A DNA stretch of 64,000 bases, taken from positions 124,001-188,000 of the forward strand of contig NZ_JACJUG010000005.1 in assembly GCF_014174515.1 (NCBI RefSeq), written 5' to 3'. Within the stretch, counting starts at the first letter, position 1. The number at the start of each line of letters is the position of its first letter. Of this stretch, positions 30,830-40,078 are shown piece after piece. Both the position numbers and the translations under genes were made by a program. The notes under the pieces are model-generated. The model did no database searches, had not been told where the DNA came from, and saw only the letters and a list, made by a program, of their open reading frames with translations. The stretch comes from Mitsuaria sp. WAJ17 (GTDB lineage: Bacteria > Pseudomonadota > Gammaproteobacteria > Burkholderiales > Burkholderiaceae_C).

Positions 30830-33341
30830 GAGAGCTGGCCGAGCGGTCTGAGCTCAGCTGACGGTAACCGGGGATATTGTCCTTCAAGACCTTGAGCGCA
30901 TTGGAACCGAGCTGGGAGAGGCCCACCAGCTCAATCTGCAGCAGCAGGCGCGTGTTGGTCTCGGCGCGGCCGGCGGAGAGGCGCTCGGCGCCCACGCGCA
31001 GCACCCAGCAGCCTGCGTCGTACTCGAAGCCCACCACCGAATCCGTGAGGCGGCGGTCGCGCATGCTGTACTGCACACGGCCCGCGCTGTACCAGGCGCC
31101 GCCACAGCTGCCGGCACTGCTGCGGCGTTGCGGGCGCTCAGCGGCGCCAAACAGAGGCCACTGCCAGGCCAGCTCCACCTGCTCGCTCTGCTCGCGGGCC
31201 AGGCGGTAGGCCACGCTGACCGTGCGGAAGGGGCCCGGCGCATAGCGGGCGCGCAGCACGGAACGCATGGTCCGTCCGGCCTCGGGGCTGTACTGCAGGG
31301 CGCCGTCCATCCACCAGCGGCGATCCAGGTGGGCGGCCCCCAGCAGCAGGACGTCGGAGACTCGCTGCGACACCGGCTTGTCATCCGGCGTGACGCGCTG
31401 ATCGGCAAAGAGGAAGCGCTGCACCAGGCCCAGGCGCAGCATTTCCTCGCCCTGCGCGGCATCCAACCAGCGCGAGGTCACGCCCGCGGTCAGCGAATGG
31501 GCGTCGGACACCCGGTCCACGCCAGAGAACTGGTTCTCGGCGTAAATGGAGTCGGCGTTGAAGTCCTTGGCGGCACTGTCGAAGCGCGGGAAGAGGTCCT
31601 GCTGGCGATACGGCGTGCGCACGTACAGCAGACGGGGCTCCAGGCTCTGCTGCATGGCGCGGTCGAACAGGGTCGTGTTGCGCTCGAAGACCCAGCCATG
31701 GTCAAGGCTGAAGGTCGGGATGCTGCGGCCCAGGCTGGTGCGGCCGTCGGCCACGGCTTGGTCCAGGCGGTAGCGCGCGGCATTGAGCGAGACCTTGGGC
31801 ACCAGCCACCAGGCGGCGCCGCCCATGGGCAAGCTGACGTGGCCCAGCATGTGCAGGCGCTCGCCGGTGTTCGGCACGGGCAGCAGCTTCTTGCCCTCCG
31901 GATCCGACGGATCCAGCAGTTGCCTCGAGGTGGTCAGGTCGAAGCGGTTGTATTCCAGCTCCAGGCCGCCCTCCAGGCGGGCGCGACGACCCCAGGGGCG
32001 GAAGCCGGCCAGCACCAGGTCGTCGGCCTGTGTGTTGAGCCGAAGGCCGACCTGCGGGGAGCGCTGGTAGGGGGTTTCAAACTGCGCGGCCACGTCCAGG
32101 CCCTGCAAGGCCTGCCAGCGCTGCACGCGGGCATAGCTCTGCATCTCGCCCCAGCCGTAGCTGCGCAGGCGGCTGAGGCTGAAATCCGCCGGCAGCAGAC
32201 GCTGCGGCACGTTCTGCAGGCGCCGGGGCATGTCCTTCCAATATTCGTCGTCGGACACCCGCTCCAGGCGCCAGCGGTAGCGCCAGTCGTCCATCAGTTC
32301 GCCATCGTGGCTCAGGCGCAGGTCCCAGCGGCTGCGGTCGATGATGCGGTCGCGCGGCAGCAAGGCCAGGTTCAGCTGACCGGCATGGCCGGGCTCGAGG
32401 TAGCGGAACTCGCTGTCAAGACCTGCGCCGCGGCGCGTCATGAAGAAGGGCGTGAGGGTGGCGTCGCGCTGCGGCGCGATGTTCCAGTAGTAGGGCAGGC
32501 CCAGCTCGAAACCGCTGCGATTGTCCAGGCCCAGATTGGGCGGCAGCCAGCCCGACTTGCGGCCCTCGCCCAGCGGGAAGCTCAGGGCAGGTGCGGCCAG
32601 GATGGGTACGCCGTAAAAACGCAGCACGGCGTCCTCGGCCACACCTTCGTTGGCGTCGAAGTTCATGCGCAGCTGCCGGGTGGTGAGCTGCCAGGCCGGC
32701 CGGCCGCTGCCTTCCTCGACGGGGCAGCTGGAGTAGGTCGCCCCCTGCGCCTCCACGCGCGAGGCGTCGATGAATCGCAGGCGTTGCGCACGACCGCTGC
32801 CGCCGGTCAGCGCAAAGCTGTACTGGGGCGAGAGGAACTCCCCCTCAAACTTCTCCAGGTACAGCTGCAGGCTGGGCCCGCGCACCACGGTGCCGTTGCG
32901 GCTGACCTCCACCGAGCCTTCGGCCCGGGCGAGGTCCTTCGCCTGGTCATAGCTGAGCTGGTCCGCGCGCAGCAGCAGGTCGCCGTAGCGCAGGCGGACC
33001 TGGCCCTGGGCAAGGGTCTGGGTATCGACCTGACTCTTCAGGGATTCGGCCTCCAACACCAGGGCTGGCTTCTGCTCGGCATTGCCCGAGCGGGCCGTGT
33101 CCAGGCTGCGGGCCGGCTTCAGTCGCGGCGGGATGGCCTCGGGGTCCAAGGTCTGGGCACCCACGCCCATGGCCGCCAGCGCCAGGGGCGTCAGGGCAAG
33201 CAGGGAACGCAGGGGGGGCAGCGGGGATGGCAGGACGGAAGCGGGACGCAGCACGGCGACGGCATCGTTCGAAGTGGAGTGGCAGCCTGCGGGGCAGGCC
33301 GGCGCTCGCCATGATGGCGGTTTGTAGAATTCATTATCCAT
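30813..33341 (-). CDS. lptD: LPS-assembly protein LptD
   Basis: An 842-residue outer-membrane barrel that inserts LPS. The N-terminal OstA/LptA-like jellyroll is near residues 105-200 (VLVLEAESLKSQVD, RLRYGDLLLRADQLSYDQAKD). The barrel follows to the end. Cysteines at SCPVEEG, in the C-terminal SCGGAWYSAG and at DAGCWVLRVG match the disulfide-forming pattern of LptD. ATG 33341 is given, but a GTG at 33254 gives a more usual signal peptide (LRSLLALTPLALAAMGVGAQ close to the start). A minus-strand GATAAT at 33338-33333 would serve the GTG form. It is divergent from amgK. Confidence 0.93.
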   Translation of the reverse strand: MDNEFYKPPSWRAPACPAGCHSTSNDAVAVLRPASVLPSPLPPLRSLLALTPLALAAMGVGAQTLDPEAIPPRLKPARSLDTARSGNAEQKPALVLEAESLKSQVDTQTLAQGQVRLRYGDLLLRADQLSYDQAKDLARAEGSVEVSRNGTVVRGPSLQLYLEKFEGEFLSPQYSFALTGGSGRAQRLRFIDASRVEAQGATYSSCPVEEGSGRPAWQLTTRQLRMNFDANEGVAEDAVLRFYGVPILAAPALSFPLGEGRKSGWLPPNLGLDNRSGFELGLPYYWNIAPQRDATLTPFFMTRRGAGLDSEFRYLEPGHAGQLNLALLPRDRIIDRSRWDLRLSHDGELMDDWRYRWRLERVSDDEYWKDMPRRLQNVPQRLLPADFSLSRLRSYGWGEMQSYARVQRWQALQGLDVAAQFETPYQRSPQVGLRLNTQADDLVLAGFRPWGRRARLEGGLELEYNRFDLTTSRQLLDPSDPEGKKLLPVPNTGERLHMLGHVSLPMGGAAWWLVPKVSLNAARYRLDQAVADGRTSLGRSIPTFSLDHGWVFERNTTLFDRAMQQSLEPRLLYVRTPYRQQDLFPRFDSAAKDFNADSIYAENQFSGVDRVSDAHSLTAGVTSRWLDAAQGEEMLRLGLVQRFLFADQRVTPDDKPVSQRVSDVLLLGAAHLDRRWWMDGALQYSPEAGRTMRSVLRARYAPGPFRTVSVAYRLAREQSEQVELAWQWPLFGAAERPQRRSSAGSCGGAWYSAGRVQYSMRDRRLTDSVVGFEYDAGCWVLRVGAERLSAGRAETNTRLLLQIELVGLSQLGSNALKVLKDNIPGYRQLSSDRSASSHGIYD
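33325..33330 (+). promoter_or_regulatory. amgK -10 element
   Basis: TAGAAT about 120 bases before the amgK start. It almost abuts a minus-strand GATAAT (33338-33333) that could serve lptD, so the divergent promoters may overlap. Confidence 0.4.
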
Positions 33342-33449
33342 GAGCCGGCCACCGCGTCCCCCTGCCATCAGGCAGGGAAGGGACAGGAACTGGTTCGCAT
33401 CCCCCTCCGACTGCGGCCCTGTCTGCGCCGCCCTGATCAGCAATCGCCC

Positions 33450-34499
33450 ATGTCCACTGTTTCCTGGCCCGATCCCGCCCGTGCCGAGGTCCTGCACCAC
33501 TGGCTGCAAGGCCTGGAGCCCGCACTCGGCCTGCGCGCCGACACCCTGCGCCCAGCCAGCGAGGATGCCAGCACCCGCCGCTACCTGCGCCTGGACTCGG
33601 CGCGGGGCCCGCTCGTGCTGATGGACGCCCCGCCCGCCAGCAATGACCTGCGTCCCTTCCTGCAGGTCGGCGCGCAGCTCAAGCAGGCCGGCCTGCACGC
33701 ACCCCAGGTGCTGGCCAGCTCCACGGAGCTGGGCTTCATGCTGCTGGAGGACCTGGGCGACACGCCCTATCTGCAGGCCCTGCTGCAAGCCGAACCCAAG
33801 GAGGCCGACCGCCTGATGCGTGCCGCCATCGGCGCCCTGGTGCAATGGCAGTCGCGGGCCGACGCCAACAGCCTGCCCGCTTATGACGAGGCCTTCGTGC
33901 GCCGCGAGCTGCAGATCTTCGTCGATTGGTGCGTGCTCAAGGAACACGGCCGCCAGTGGTCCGCGCAGCAGCAGAACTGGTGGGAGATGAGCTGCAAGGT
34001 CCTGGTGCACAGCATGCTCGATCAGCCCATGGTCGCCATGCACCGCGACTACATGGTGCGCAACCTGATGGTCTGCGAGCCCCTGCCCGGCATCCTGGAC
34101 TTCCAGGATATGGTGCGCGGCCCGATCTGCTACGACATCGCCTCCCTGCTGCGCGACGCCTTCATCTCCTGGGACGAGGAGCGCGAACTGGACTGGGCCA
34201 TCCGCTACTGGGAGCAGGCCCGTCGGGCCGGCCTGCTGTCCTCCTGCGACTTCGGCGACGACTTCGGCGAGGTCTGGCGCCGCATCGAATGGTGCGGTCT
34301 GCAGCGCCACCTGAAGATCCTGGGCATTTTCTGCCGCCTCAAGCACCGTGACGGCAAGCCCCGCTATGCCGAGGACCTGCCCCGCCTCTTCGCCTACGCC
34401 ATCAAGGTGAGCACGCGCTATGTGGAGCTGTCCCCGCTGACCCAACTGCTGCAAGACCTGCGCGGCAGCCTGGTGCAGGACGGCTTCAGCCTGCGCTGA
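33450..34499 (+). CDS. amgK: Sugar kinase AmgK-like phosphotransferase
   Basis: A 349-residue aminoglycoside-phosphotransferase-fold kinase. The catalytic loop is MHRDYMVRNLMV and the Mg-binding motif ILDFQDMVRGPICYDIASLLRDAF. In Pseudomonas and many Betaproteobacteria this protein, encoded next to lptD, phosphorylates N-acetylmuramate/N-acetylglucosamine at the anomeric carbon in cell-wall recycling, and its partner MurU follows. Here the downstream neighbour is a LysR regulator on the other strand, so murU must be elsewhere or absent. The function is assigned from family and from the lptD neighbour. Confidence 0.82.
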   Translation: MSTVSWPDPARAEVLHHWLQGLEPALGLRADTLRPASEDASTRRYLRLDSARGPLVLMDAPPASNDLRPFLQVGAQLKQAGLHAPQVLASSTELGFMLLEDLGDTPYLQALLQAEPKEADRLMRAAIGALVQWQSRADANSLPAYDEAFVRRELQIFVDWCVLKEHGRQWSAQQQNWWEMSCKVLVHSMLDQPMVAMHRDYMVRNLMVCEPLPGILDFQDMVRGPICYDIASLLRDAFISWDEERELDWAIRYWEQARRAGLLSSCDFGDDFGEVWRRIEWCGLQRHLKILGIFCRLKHRDGKPRYAEDLPRLFAYAIKVSTRYVELSPLTQLLQDLRGSLVQDGFSLR

Positions 34500-34516
34500 C
34501 GCCGCCCGGGCCCGGC

Positions 34517-35464
34517 TCAGGGGCTTGCGCAGCCCGCGGCCTCCAGCCAGGGGTCGTGATCCTGGCCGCCGAAGACGCTGACCAGGAAGTCCAGGACGAC
34601 GCGGGTCCGCGCCGGCAGGAACTTGCGCGAAGGCATGGCGGCCCAGATGTCGTAGCTCTGCAGCTGCCACTGCGGCATGACCCGCTCCAGCGCATGCTCC
34701 ATCAGCGCGTCCTCGATCATGAAGGACGGCAGGGCCGCGATGCCCAGGCCGTGCAGGGCGGCGGCGTAGTTGGTGTCGTTGTGGCCGGTGGTCAGCACGC
34801 CACGGCGGCACTCGCCCTCGATGCGCTCATCGGGTGCCTCGCGCCGGCCACGCACGAAGACGATGCCTCGCTGCTGGATGGCCAGGGGCGGCACCAGCAC
34901 GTCATGCTGCGGCAGCTCCTGGGGATGCTGGGGCCGGCCGCGGCGCTGCAGGTACTCCGGCGCAGCACAGAGAATGACCTCGGTGCGTGCCAGGCGCCGC
35001 GCCACGAAGTCACCCTGCAAGGGCTCCTTGGTGCTGAGGATGCTGATGTCGAAGGCCTCGTCGATCTGCGTCACCGGGCCCGGCGAATGCAGCTCCAGGG
35101 TCACGTGCGGGTACTGCTGGTGAAAGCGGGCCAGGTGCTTGGCCAGCTGGTGCACGGCGATGGCCGGCGGCACCAGCACCCGCACATGGCCGCGGGCCTC
35201 GTGCGTTGCGGACTGCACCAGGGCCTGGGCATCCTCCAGCTCCATCAGCACGCGACGGCAGCGCTCCAGGTAGGCCTCTCCCACCTCGGTCAGGGCCAAG
35301 CGGCGGGTGGTGCGGTTGAGCAGCCGCGCGCCCAGGTGCTCCTCCAGGTCGGCCACCAGGCGGGTCACAACGGCAGGCGCCAGGTCCAGCGCGCGGGCCG
35401 CGCCGGCGAAGCTGCCCTCATCGATCACCCGGGCGAACACACGCATTGCCTTGAGCTGGTCCAT
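34517..35464 (-). CDS. LysR family transcriptional regulator
   Basis: A 315-residue LysR protein: N-terminal winged helix-turn-helix (FARVIDEGSFAGAARALDLAP, ARLLNRTTRRLALTEVGEAYL) and a two-lobe effector domain. It belongs to the CrgA/AaeR-like branch, judged by the start MDQLKAMRVFARV. Neighbours are amgK (convergent) and rpoN (same strand, upstream), so the target is not evident. The rpoN-to-LysR gap holds two copies of the dispersed 14-base repeat. Confidence 0.9.
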   Translation of the reverse strand: MDQLKAMRVFARVIDEGSFAGAARALDLAPAVVTRLVADLEEHLGARLLNRTTRRLALTEVGEAYLERCRRVLMELEDAQALVQSATHEARGHVRVLVPPAIAVHQLAKHLARFHQQYPHVTLELHSPGPVTQIDEAFDISILSTKEPLQGDFVARRLARTEVILCAAPEYLQRRGRPQHPQELPQHDVLVPPLAIQQRGIVFVRGRREAPDERIEGECRRGVLTTGHNDTNYAAALHGLGIAALPSFMIEDALMEHALERVMPQWQLQSYDIWAAMPSRKFLPARTRVVLDFLVSVFGGQDHDPWLEAAGCASP

Positions 35465-35489
35465 GGTCTGGGTCTACGTGCCTAGGCTG

Positions 35490-35503
35490 GGGTCAGGTCT
35501 TGC
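35490..35503 (+). repeat. Dispersed 14-base repeat, copy 4
   Basis: Exact copy in the short gap between the LysR gene and rpoN, 28 bases from copy 5 in the same orientation. Confidence 0.8.
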
Positions 35504-35517
35504 TTGCCAGGCCCGAA

Positions 35518-35531
35518 GGGTCAGGTCTTGC
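35518..35531 (+). repeat. Dispersed 14-base repeat, copy 5
   Basis: Exact copy overlapping the last codons and stop of rpoN. Confidence 0.8.
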
Positions 35532-37029
35532 GCATATTGGCCGGCGCGATCTTCAGGGCCTCGCGGTACTTGGCCACCGTGCGCCGGGCCACCTGAATGC
35601 CCTGCTCCTCCAGCATGCTGGCCAGAGCACTGTCGGACAGCGGCTTCTTGGTGTCCTCGGCCGCGACGAACTGCTTGATCAGGGCTCGCACCGCAGTGCT
35701 GGAGGCATTGCCGCCGGTCTCCGTCGCCAGGCCCGAGCCGAAGAAGTACTTGAGCTCGAAGGTGCCCCAGGGCGTGGCCATGTACTTGGCCGTGGTCACG
35801 CGGGAGATGGTGGACTCGTGCAGGCTGAGTTCGTCGGCGATCTCGCGCAGCACCAGGGGCTTCATCGCCAGCTCGCCGTGGGTGAAGAAGCCCTTCTGGC
35901 GCTCGACGATGGCCTCGGAGACCCGCAGGATGGTGTCGAAGCGCTGCTGGATGTTCTTGATGAACCAGCGCGCCTCCTGCAGCTGCCCGCCCAGCGGCGA
36001 GTTGGTCACGCCGCCGCGTGTCTGGCGCAGGGCCTGGGCATAGAGCTCGTTGATGCGCAGCTTGGGCGCCACCTCGGGATTGATCATGACCCGGAAGCCG
36101 CGGCCCGACTTCTGCACGATGACATCAGGGATCACCGCCTGCGCCACATTGCGAACAAAGGGGCGGCCGGGCTTGGGCTCCAGGCGCGCGATCAGGGCCT
36201 GGGCCTCTCGCAGCAAAGGTTCGTCAGCCCCGGTCAGCGAGCCAAGGCGGCGCAGGTCGCGCCGGGCCAGCAGCTCCAGGTGCTGCTTGCAGATCAGGAT
36301 GGCCACTGCCTGCACCTGGCTGCGCGGCTGGGCGCGCAGCTGCAGCACCAGGCACTCGGAGAGGTCGCGCGCGCCCACGCCGGCGGGCTCCAGGCTCTGC
36401 AGCCACTTGAGCGCGCAGCGCAGGCGGTCCAGCAGCTCCTCCTGCACTTGTGCATCGCCCTCGGGATTCAGGCTGGAGGCGATCTCCTCCAGCGAATCCT
36501 CGAGATAGCCGTCGTCGTTGAGGGACTCGATCAGTACCAGCAAGGCCGCACGGTCTTCGTCGCAGAGGCTCATGCCGGCCATCTGCGACTGCAGATGCTC
36601 CTGCAGGCTGATGCTGCCGGCGTCGGTGTCGCTGCGCTCGTCGCCGTCGTCGCCGGGTGCGGCATTGCCGCTGGGCAGCTCGCGGATGCCATCGAAGTCG
36701 TCGCCCTCGGTGCCGTTCTCCCAGTCCTCGCGCTCGGTGGTGCCGAAGTCCTCGGCCCGCATCTCGCCCAGGGCCTCCGTGCCATCCTCGCCCGCCGAGC
36801 CCGTGCCCTCATCGGCGCCGTTACCGGCCGGAGCCTGCAGCTCGGCGCGCGCCGGCTCCTGGCGGGTCTCGAACTCTTCCTCAGTCTCCAGCAGCGGGTT
36901 CTGGGCCAGCATCTGCTCGACTTCCTGGTTCAGCTCCAGGGTCGAGAGCTGCAGCAGCCGGATGCTCTGCTGCAGTTGGGGCGTCAGCGAGAGGTGCTGG
37001 GAAAGGCGGACCTGCAGGGAGGGCTTCAT
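35521..37029 (-). CDS. rpoN: RNA polymerase sigma-54 factor
   Basis: A 502-residue RpoN. Region I is Gln/Leu rich (LSQHLSLTPQLQQSIRLLQL), then an acidic region II with many Asp/Glu (about 60-140), core-binding and HTH regions (LHESTISRVTTAKYM). The RpoN box ARRTVAKYREAL near the C-terminus recognises the -24 element. The C-terminal codons (RKT then stop) coincide with a copy of the dispersed 14-base repeat. It follows lptB by 12 bases, the conserved lptA-lptB-rpoN order, but hpf does not come next. Confidence 0.97.
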   Translation of the reverse strand: MKPSLQVRLSQHLSLTPQLQQSIRLLQLSTLELNQEVEQMLAQNPLLETEEEFETRQEPARAELQAPAGNGADEGTGSAGEDGTEALGEMRAEDFGTTEREDWENGTEGDDFDGIRELPSGNAAPGDDGDERSDTDAGSISLQEHLQSQMAGMSLCDEDRAALLVLIESLNDDGYLEDSLEEIASSLNPEGDAQVQEELLDRLRCALKWLQSLEPAGVGARDLSECLVLQLRAQPRSQVQAVAILICKQHLELLARRDLRRLGSLTGADEPLLREAQALIARLEPKPGRPFVRNVAQAVIPDVIVQKSGRGFRVMINPEVAPKLRINELYAQALRQTRGGVTNSPLGGQLQEARWFIKNIQQRFDTILRVSEAIVERQKGFFTHGELAMKPLVLREIADELSLHESTISRVTTAKYMATPWGTFELKYFFGSGLATETGGNASSTAVRALIKQFVAAEDTKKPLSDSALASMLEEQGIQVARRTVAKYREALKIAPANMRKT

Positions 37030-37041
37030 CGACGGCCGCCC

Positions 37042-37815
37042 TTACATGCGGAAGTGTTCGCCCAGATAGACCTTGCGGACCTCGGGGTTCTGGACGATCT
37101 CGTCCGGCTGCCCCTCGGCCAGCACGCGGCCCTCGCTGATGATGTAGGCCCGGTCGCAGATGCCCAGGGTCTCGCGCACGTTGTGGTCGGTGATCAGCAC
37201 CCCGATGCCGCGCGCCTTGAGGAAGCCAATGATGCGCTGGATCTCCAACACCGCAATCGGGTCCACGCCCGCGAAGGGCTCGTCCAGCAGGATGAAGCGC
37301 GGCTGCGTGGCCAGGGCACGGGCGATCTCCACCCGGCGGCGCTCGCCGCCGGAGAGGGCCGGCGCCGGGCTATCGCGCAGCTTCTCGATGCTGAGATCGG
37401 CCAGCAGGCTTTCCAGCATCTCGCGCACCCGGGACTCGGGCCAGGGCTTGCCCATGTCGTCCTGCTGCAGCTCCAGCACGGCGCGGATGTTCTCCTCGAC
37501 GCTGAGCTTTCGGAAGATCGAGGCCTCCTGCGGCAAGTAGCTCAGGCCCAGGCGCGAGCGCTGGTGGATGGGCAGGCGCTGGACCGGCTGGCCATCGATG
37601 CGGATCTCGCCGGCATCCGCCCGCACCAGGCCCACGATCATGTAGAAGCTGGTGGTCTTGCCGGCGCCGTTGGGGCCCAGCAGGCCCACGACCTCACCAC
37701 TGTGGACGGCCAGGTGCACGTCCTTGACCACCTTGCGCACGCCGTAGCTCTTCTGCAGGCCTTCGGCCTCCAGGCGGCTGGGCGGCCCGGCTTCGAGGGC
37801 GGAGCGCTGGGTCAT
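37042..37815 (-). CDS. lptB: LPS export ABC transporter ATPase LptB
   Basis: A 257-residue ABC ATPase powering LPS extraction with LptF, LptG and LptC. Walker [19 protein letters not shown], signature [15 protein letters not shown], Walker [17 protein letters not shown] and the switch His in [10 protein letters not shown] are all present. It overlaps lptA by four bases. The C-terminal segment [12 protein letters not shown] is the usual LptB end. LptF, LptG and LptC are not in the window. Confidence 0.97.
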   Translation of the reverse strand: MTQRSALEAGPPSRLEAEGLQKSYGVRKVVKDVHLAVHSGEVVGLLGPNGAGKTTSFYMIVGLVRADAGEIRIDGQPVQRLPIHQRSRLGLSYLPQEASIFRKLSVEENIRAVLELQQDDMGKPWPESRVREMLESLLADLSIEKLRDSPAPALSGGERRRVEIARALATQPRFILLDEPFAGVDPIAVLEIQRIIGFLKARGIGVLITDHNVRETLGICDRAYIISEGRVLAEGQPDEIVQNPEVRKVYLGEHFRM

Positions 37816-38447
37816 GGCATCTTGCGCAGAGGCTGCAGGCCGGGGCTGGGCTGCAATTGCAAGGCAGGCGTCGAGGCCGTGGGTGCGGGTGCCGAGGCAC
37901 TGCCGCGCGGGCTCATCACCAGGCGCACGCGACCATTGGGCTGCAGGGCGCCCTGGCCGCCTTCCACGCCGAAGACCTCGGTGCGGTTGTCATAGACGAT
38001 GACGGCCCCGCTGACCTCATCCACCACCAGGCTGCCGCGCATGCGGCGCACCACTGCATTGCCGATGAAACGGACGGTATCGGCGCGGCCGTCGTACTCG
38101 AGCTGGTCGGCATAGCCCTGGATGGACTCGCCGGGCACGTCGCGGTCCTGGCGGAAGCTGACCGGCTTGCCCGTCTCGCCCTGGGCATAGGCCAGGTAGA
38201 AGCCGTCGGCGCCTTCCTGGATGTCCATGCGCTCGGCCTTGAGCTGCATGCTGCCGCGGCTCAGCACGACATTGCCGTTGAGCTCGGTACGCTGGCGGAC
38301 CACATCCAGGCGCCCGCCCTTGTCGGCACTGACGCTCAGGGGCTTGTTGGCATCGTCCCGGGCCGCATGGGCCGGGTTCATGCCGATCAGGCCCATCGAC
38401 AGGGACAGGCACAGCAGGGCGGAGGCTCGCAAGCCGGTGGCAGTCAT
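37812..38447 (-). CDS. lptA: LPS transport periplasmic protein LptA
   Basis: A 211-residue periplasmic bridge protein. The signal peptide ends at NPAHA (about 28). The OstA domain spans about 35-175 ([26 protein letters not shown] is its core, given in part; then [16 protein letters not shown]). The C-terminal tail is Ala/Pro/Ser rich. The ATG at 38447 begins a proper signal peptide. Upstream is dsbA rather than the lptC/kdsC genes usual in many proteobacteria. Confidence 0.94.
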   Translation of the reverse strand: MTATGLRASALLCLSLSMGLIGMNPAHAARDDANKPLSVSADKGGRLDVVRQRTELNGNVVLSRGSMQLKAERMDIQEGADGFYLAYAQGETGKPVSFRQDRDVPGESIQGYADQLEYDGRADTVRFIGNAVVRRMRGSLVVDEVSGAVIVYDNRTEVFGVEGGQGALQPNGRVRLVMSPRGSASAPAPTASTPALQLQPSPGLQPLRKMP

Positions 38448-38603
38448 ACAGCGCTCGGACGAAAGTTCAGGGATGGCGCGCCCCGGCAGCCCGGGCGCCC
38501 GAGGGCGCACAGTGCAAGGCACGGTTCTTGCAGACCATTCTGCCACGAGGCGGCCCCTGCCAGCCCCCATGGCCGGGGGCTTGGCGTGCCAGGCGGCAGG
38601 GGT

Positions 38604-39266
38604 TCAGGCGCCCTGGCGGGCGCGCTTGATCAGAAAGTCCAGGACGGCCAGGGCACGCAGGCCGCTCTGCTCTTCGTCGATGCGCATGCCCGAGCTGGCC
38701 ATGGCCGGCGAGGTCAGGAAGCGTCCGGCCACGCCCACTGTGGGCACGCCCTCGATGCGGAAGCCTTCGGCCAGCTTGTCGGCCTGGCTGCACTTGTTGT
38801 TCACGCCGAAGGAGGCATAGGTGTCCTTGAACTTGGCCGCGTCGATGCCCTGCTTGGACAGGAAGGCGGTCATGGCCTCGAGTTCGTCCAGGCGCTGGCC
38901 CTGGCGGTGGATGGCGTCGAAGATCTTGCCGCGCACTTCCGTCTCCTTGCCCATCACCTCGAGAGCGAAGAAGGTGCGCTGGTGCACCCGCATGTTCGGG
39001 CGGAACAGCACATGGGATTTGCGGAAGCTCACGTCGGCCGGCAGCTGGGCCGTCCAGGCCCCCAGGGCGGGCTCGAAGATATAGCAGTGCGGGCAGCCGT
39101 ACCAGAAGAACTCCACCACCTCGATCTTGCCAGCGGTGGTGGGCAGGGGCTGCTGCAGCTTCTGGTAATGCCGGCCCTCGACGGGGCCGCCCTGGGCCTG
39201 GACGGTCAGGGGCAGGTTCAGGGCCACCAGGCTGGCGGCGGCGAATTCACGGCGGTTGATGCTCAC
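38604..39266 (-). CDS. dsbA: Thiol:disulfide interchange protein DsbA
   Basis: A 220-residue periplasmic oxidase that introduces disulfides. The signal peptide ends near TVQAQ. The active site is CPHC at residues 58-61 in EFFWYGCPHCYIF. The cis-proline loop is GVPTVGV. The helical insert is complete. It sits between a SPOR protein gene and lptA; LptD of this window has the cysteine pattern of a DsbA client. Length is typical of the beta-proteobacterial DsbA. Confidence 0.94.
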   Translation of the reverse strand: MSINRREFAAASLVALNLPLTVQAQGGPVEGRHYQKLQQPLPTTAGKIEVVEFFWYGCPHCYIFEPALGAWTAQLPADVSFRKSHVLFRPNMRVHQRTFFALEVMGKETEVRGKIFDAIHRQGQRLDELEAMTAFLSKQGIDAAKFKDTYASFGVNNKCSQADKLAEGFRIEGVPTVGVAGRFLTSPAMASSGMRIDEEQSGLRALAVLDFLIKRARQGA

Positions 39267-39329
39267 GGCATTCTCCTGGATCGATGGGGCGCGGATCGCG
39301 TGGATGGGGCAGGACGCTGGACCATTGGC

Positions 39330-39995
39330 TCAGCGTGCGACACGGGCCAGATTGGCCTCTATGCCGGCGGCCTCGACCTTGCTGCGCTGGGCCTCGGCTT
39401 CGTCACGGTTCTCAATGGGACCGATGCGGACGCGGTAGACCGTGCGGCCCGACTGCTCCTTCTCGTAGACCTTGGACGAGAAGCCGGCCATGGCCAGCTT
39501 GGCGCGCTGCGCCTCGGCATCCTCGGGCTTCAGGAAGGCGCCGGCCTGCACGAAGTACAGGCTGGCGGCATCCGCGGCGGCCTTCTCGGCCGTCTTTTCG
39601 GCGACCTTTTCCATGACCTTGTCGGTGGACTTGTCGGCCGCCTTGTCGCTCACTTTGTCGGCCGGCTTTTCCGCGGGCTTGTCGGCCGGCTTGTCCACGG
39701 GCCGGGCCACTTCCTGCGGCGCGGGGGCCGAAGCGGGCTGCGCCGGGCTCAGCACACCGCTGGCGCTGCGCGCGGCCTTGCCGGCCAGCGGGGCATTGGG
39801 GTCCCAGTTCCGGTTGCGCGCCGCTTCCTCGGCGTCCTGCTCGGCCGTGCGCTGCGGTACCTTGTTCACGAAGGGGATGGGTACCTTGGTGATGTAGAGC
39901 GCCACACCCAGCGCAATCGCCAGGCCCAACAGCAGGCCCACGATCAGCCCCAGGACAAATCCACCGCGCTGCTTGCCAGCTTCAGCCTTGCTCAT
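39330..39995 (-). CDS. SPOR domain-containing membrane protein
   Basis: A 221-residue protein: short basic N-terminus, one membrane helix (about 11-36, FVLGLIVGLLLGLAIALG), a long linker dominated by ADK/PADKPAEK repeats (about 85-140), then a C-terminal SPOR domain (YFVQAGAFLKPEDAEAQRAKL, then YRVRIGPIENRDEAEAQ). SPOR domains bind denuded peptidoglycan at the septum, as in FtsN, which this resembles in layout. The argS-SPOR-dsbA order recurs in Burkholderiales. Calling it FtsN is not secure. Confidence 0.88.
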   Translation of the reverse strand: MSKAEAGKQRGGFVLGLIVGLLLGLAIALGVALYITKVPIPFVNKVPQRTAEQDAEEAARNRNWDPNAPLAGKAARSASGVLSPAQPASAPAPQEVARPVDKPADKPAEKPADKVSDKAADKSTDKVMEKVAEKTAEKAAADAASLYFVQAGAFLKPEDAEAQRAKLAMAGFSSKVYEKEQSGRTVYRVRIGPIENRDEAEAQRSKVEAAGIEANLARVAR

Positions 39996-40078
39996 GCCAT
40001 CTCCATGCTCGCGGCCCCGCCTGGGGCCGACTCTTCAACGCGGCGGATTCTAGGCTCGCCGACAGGTTCGGACAGCGC

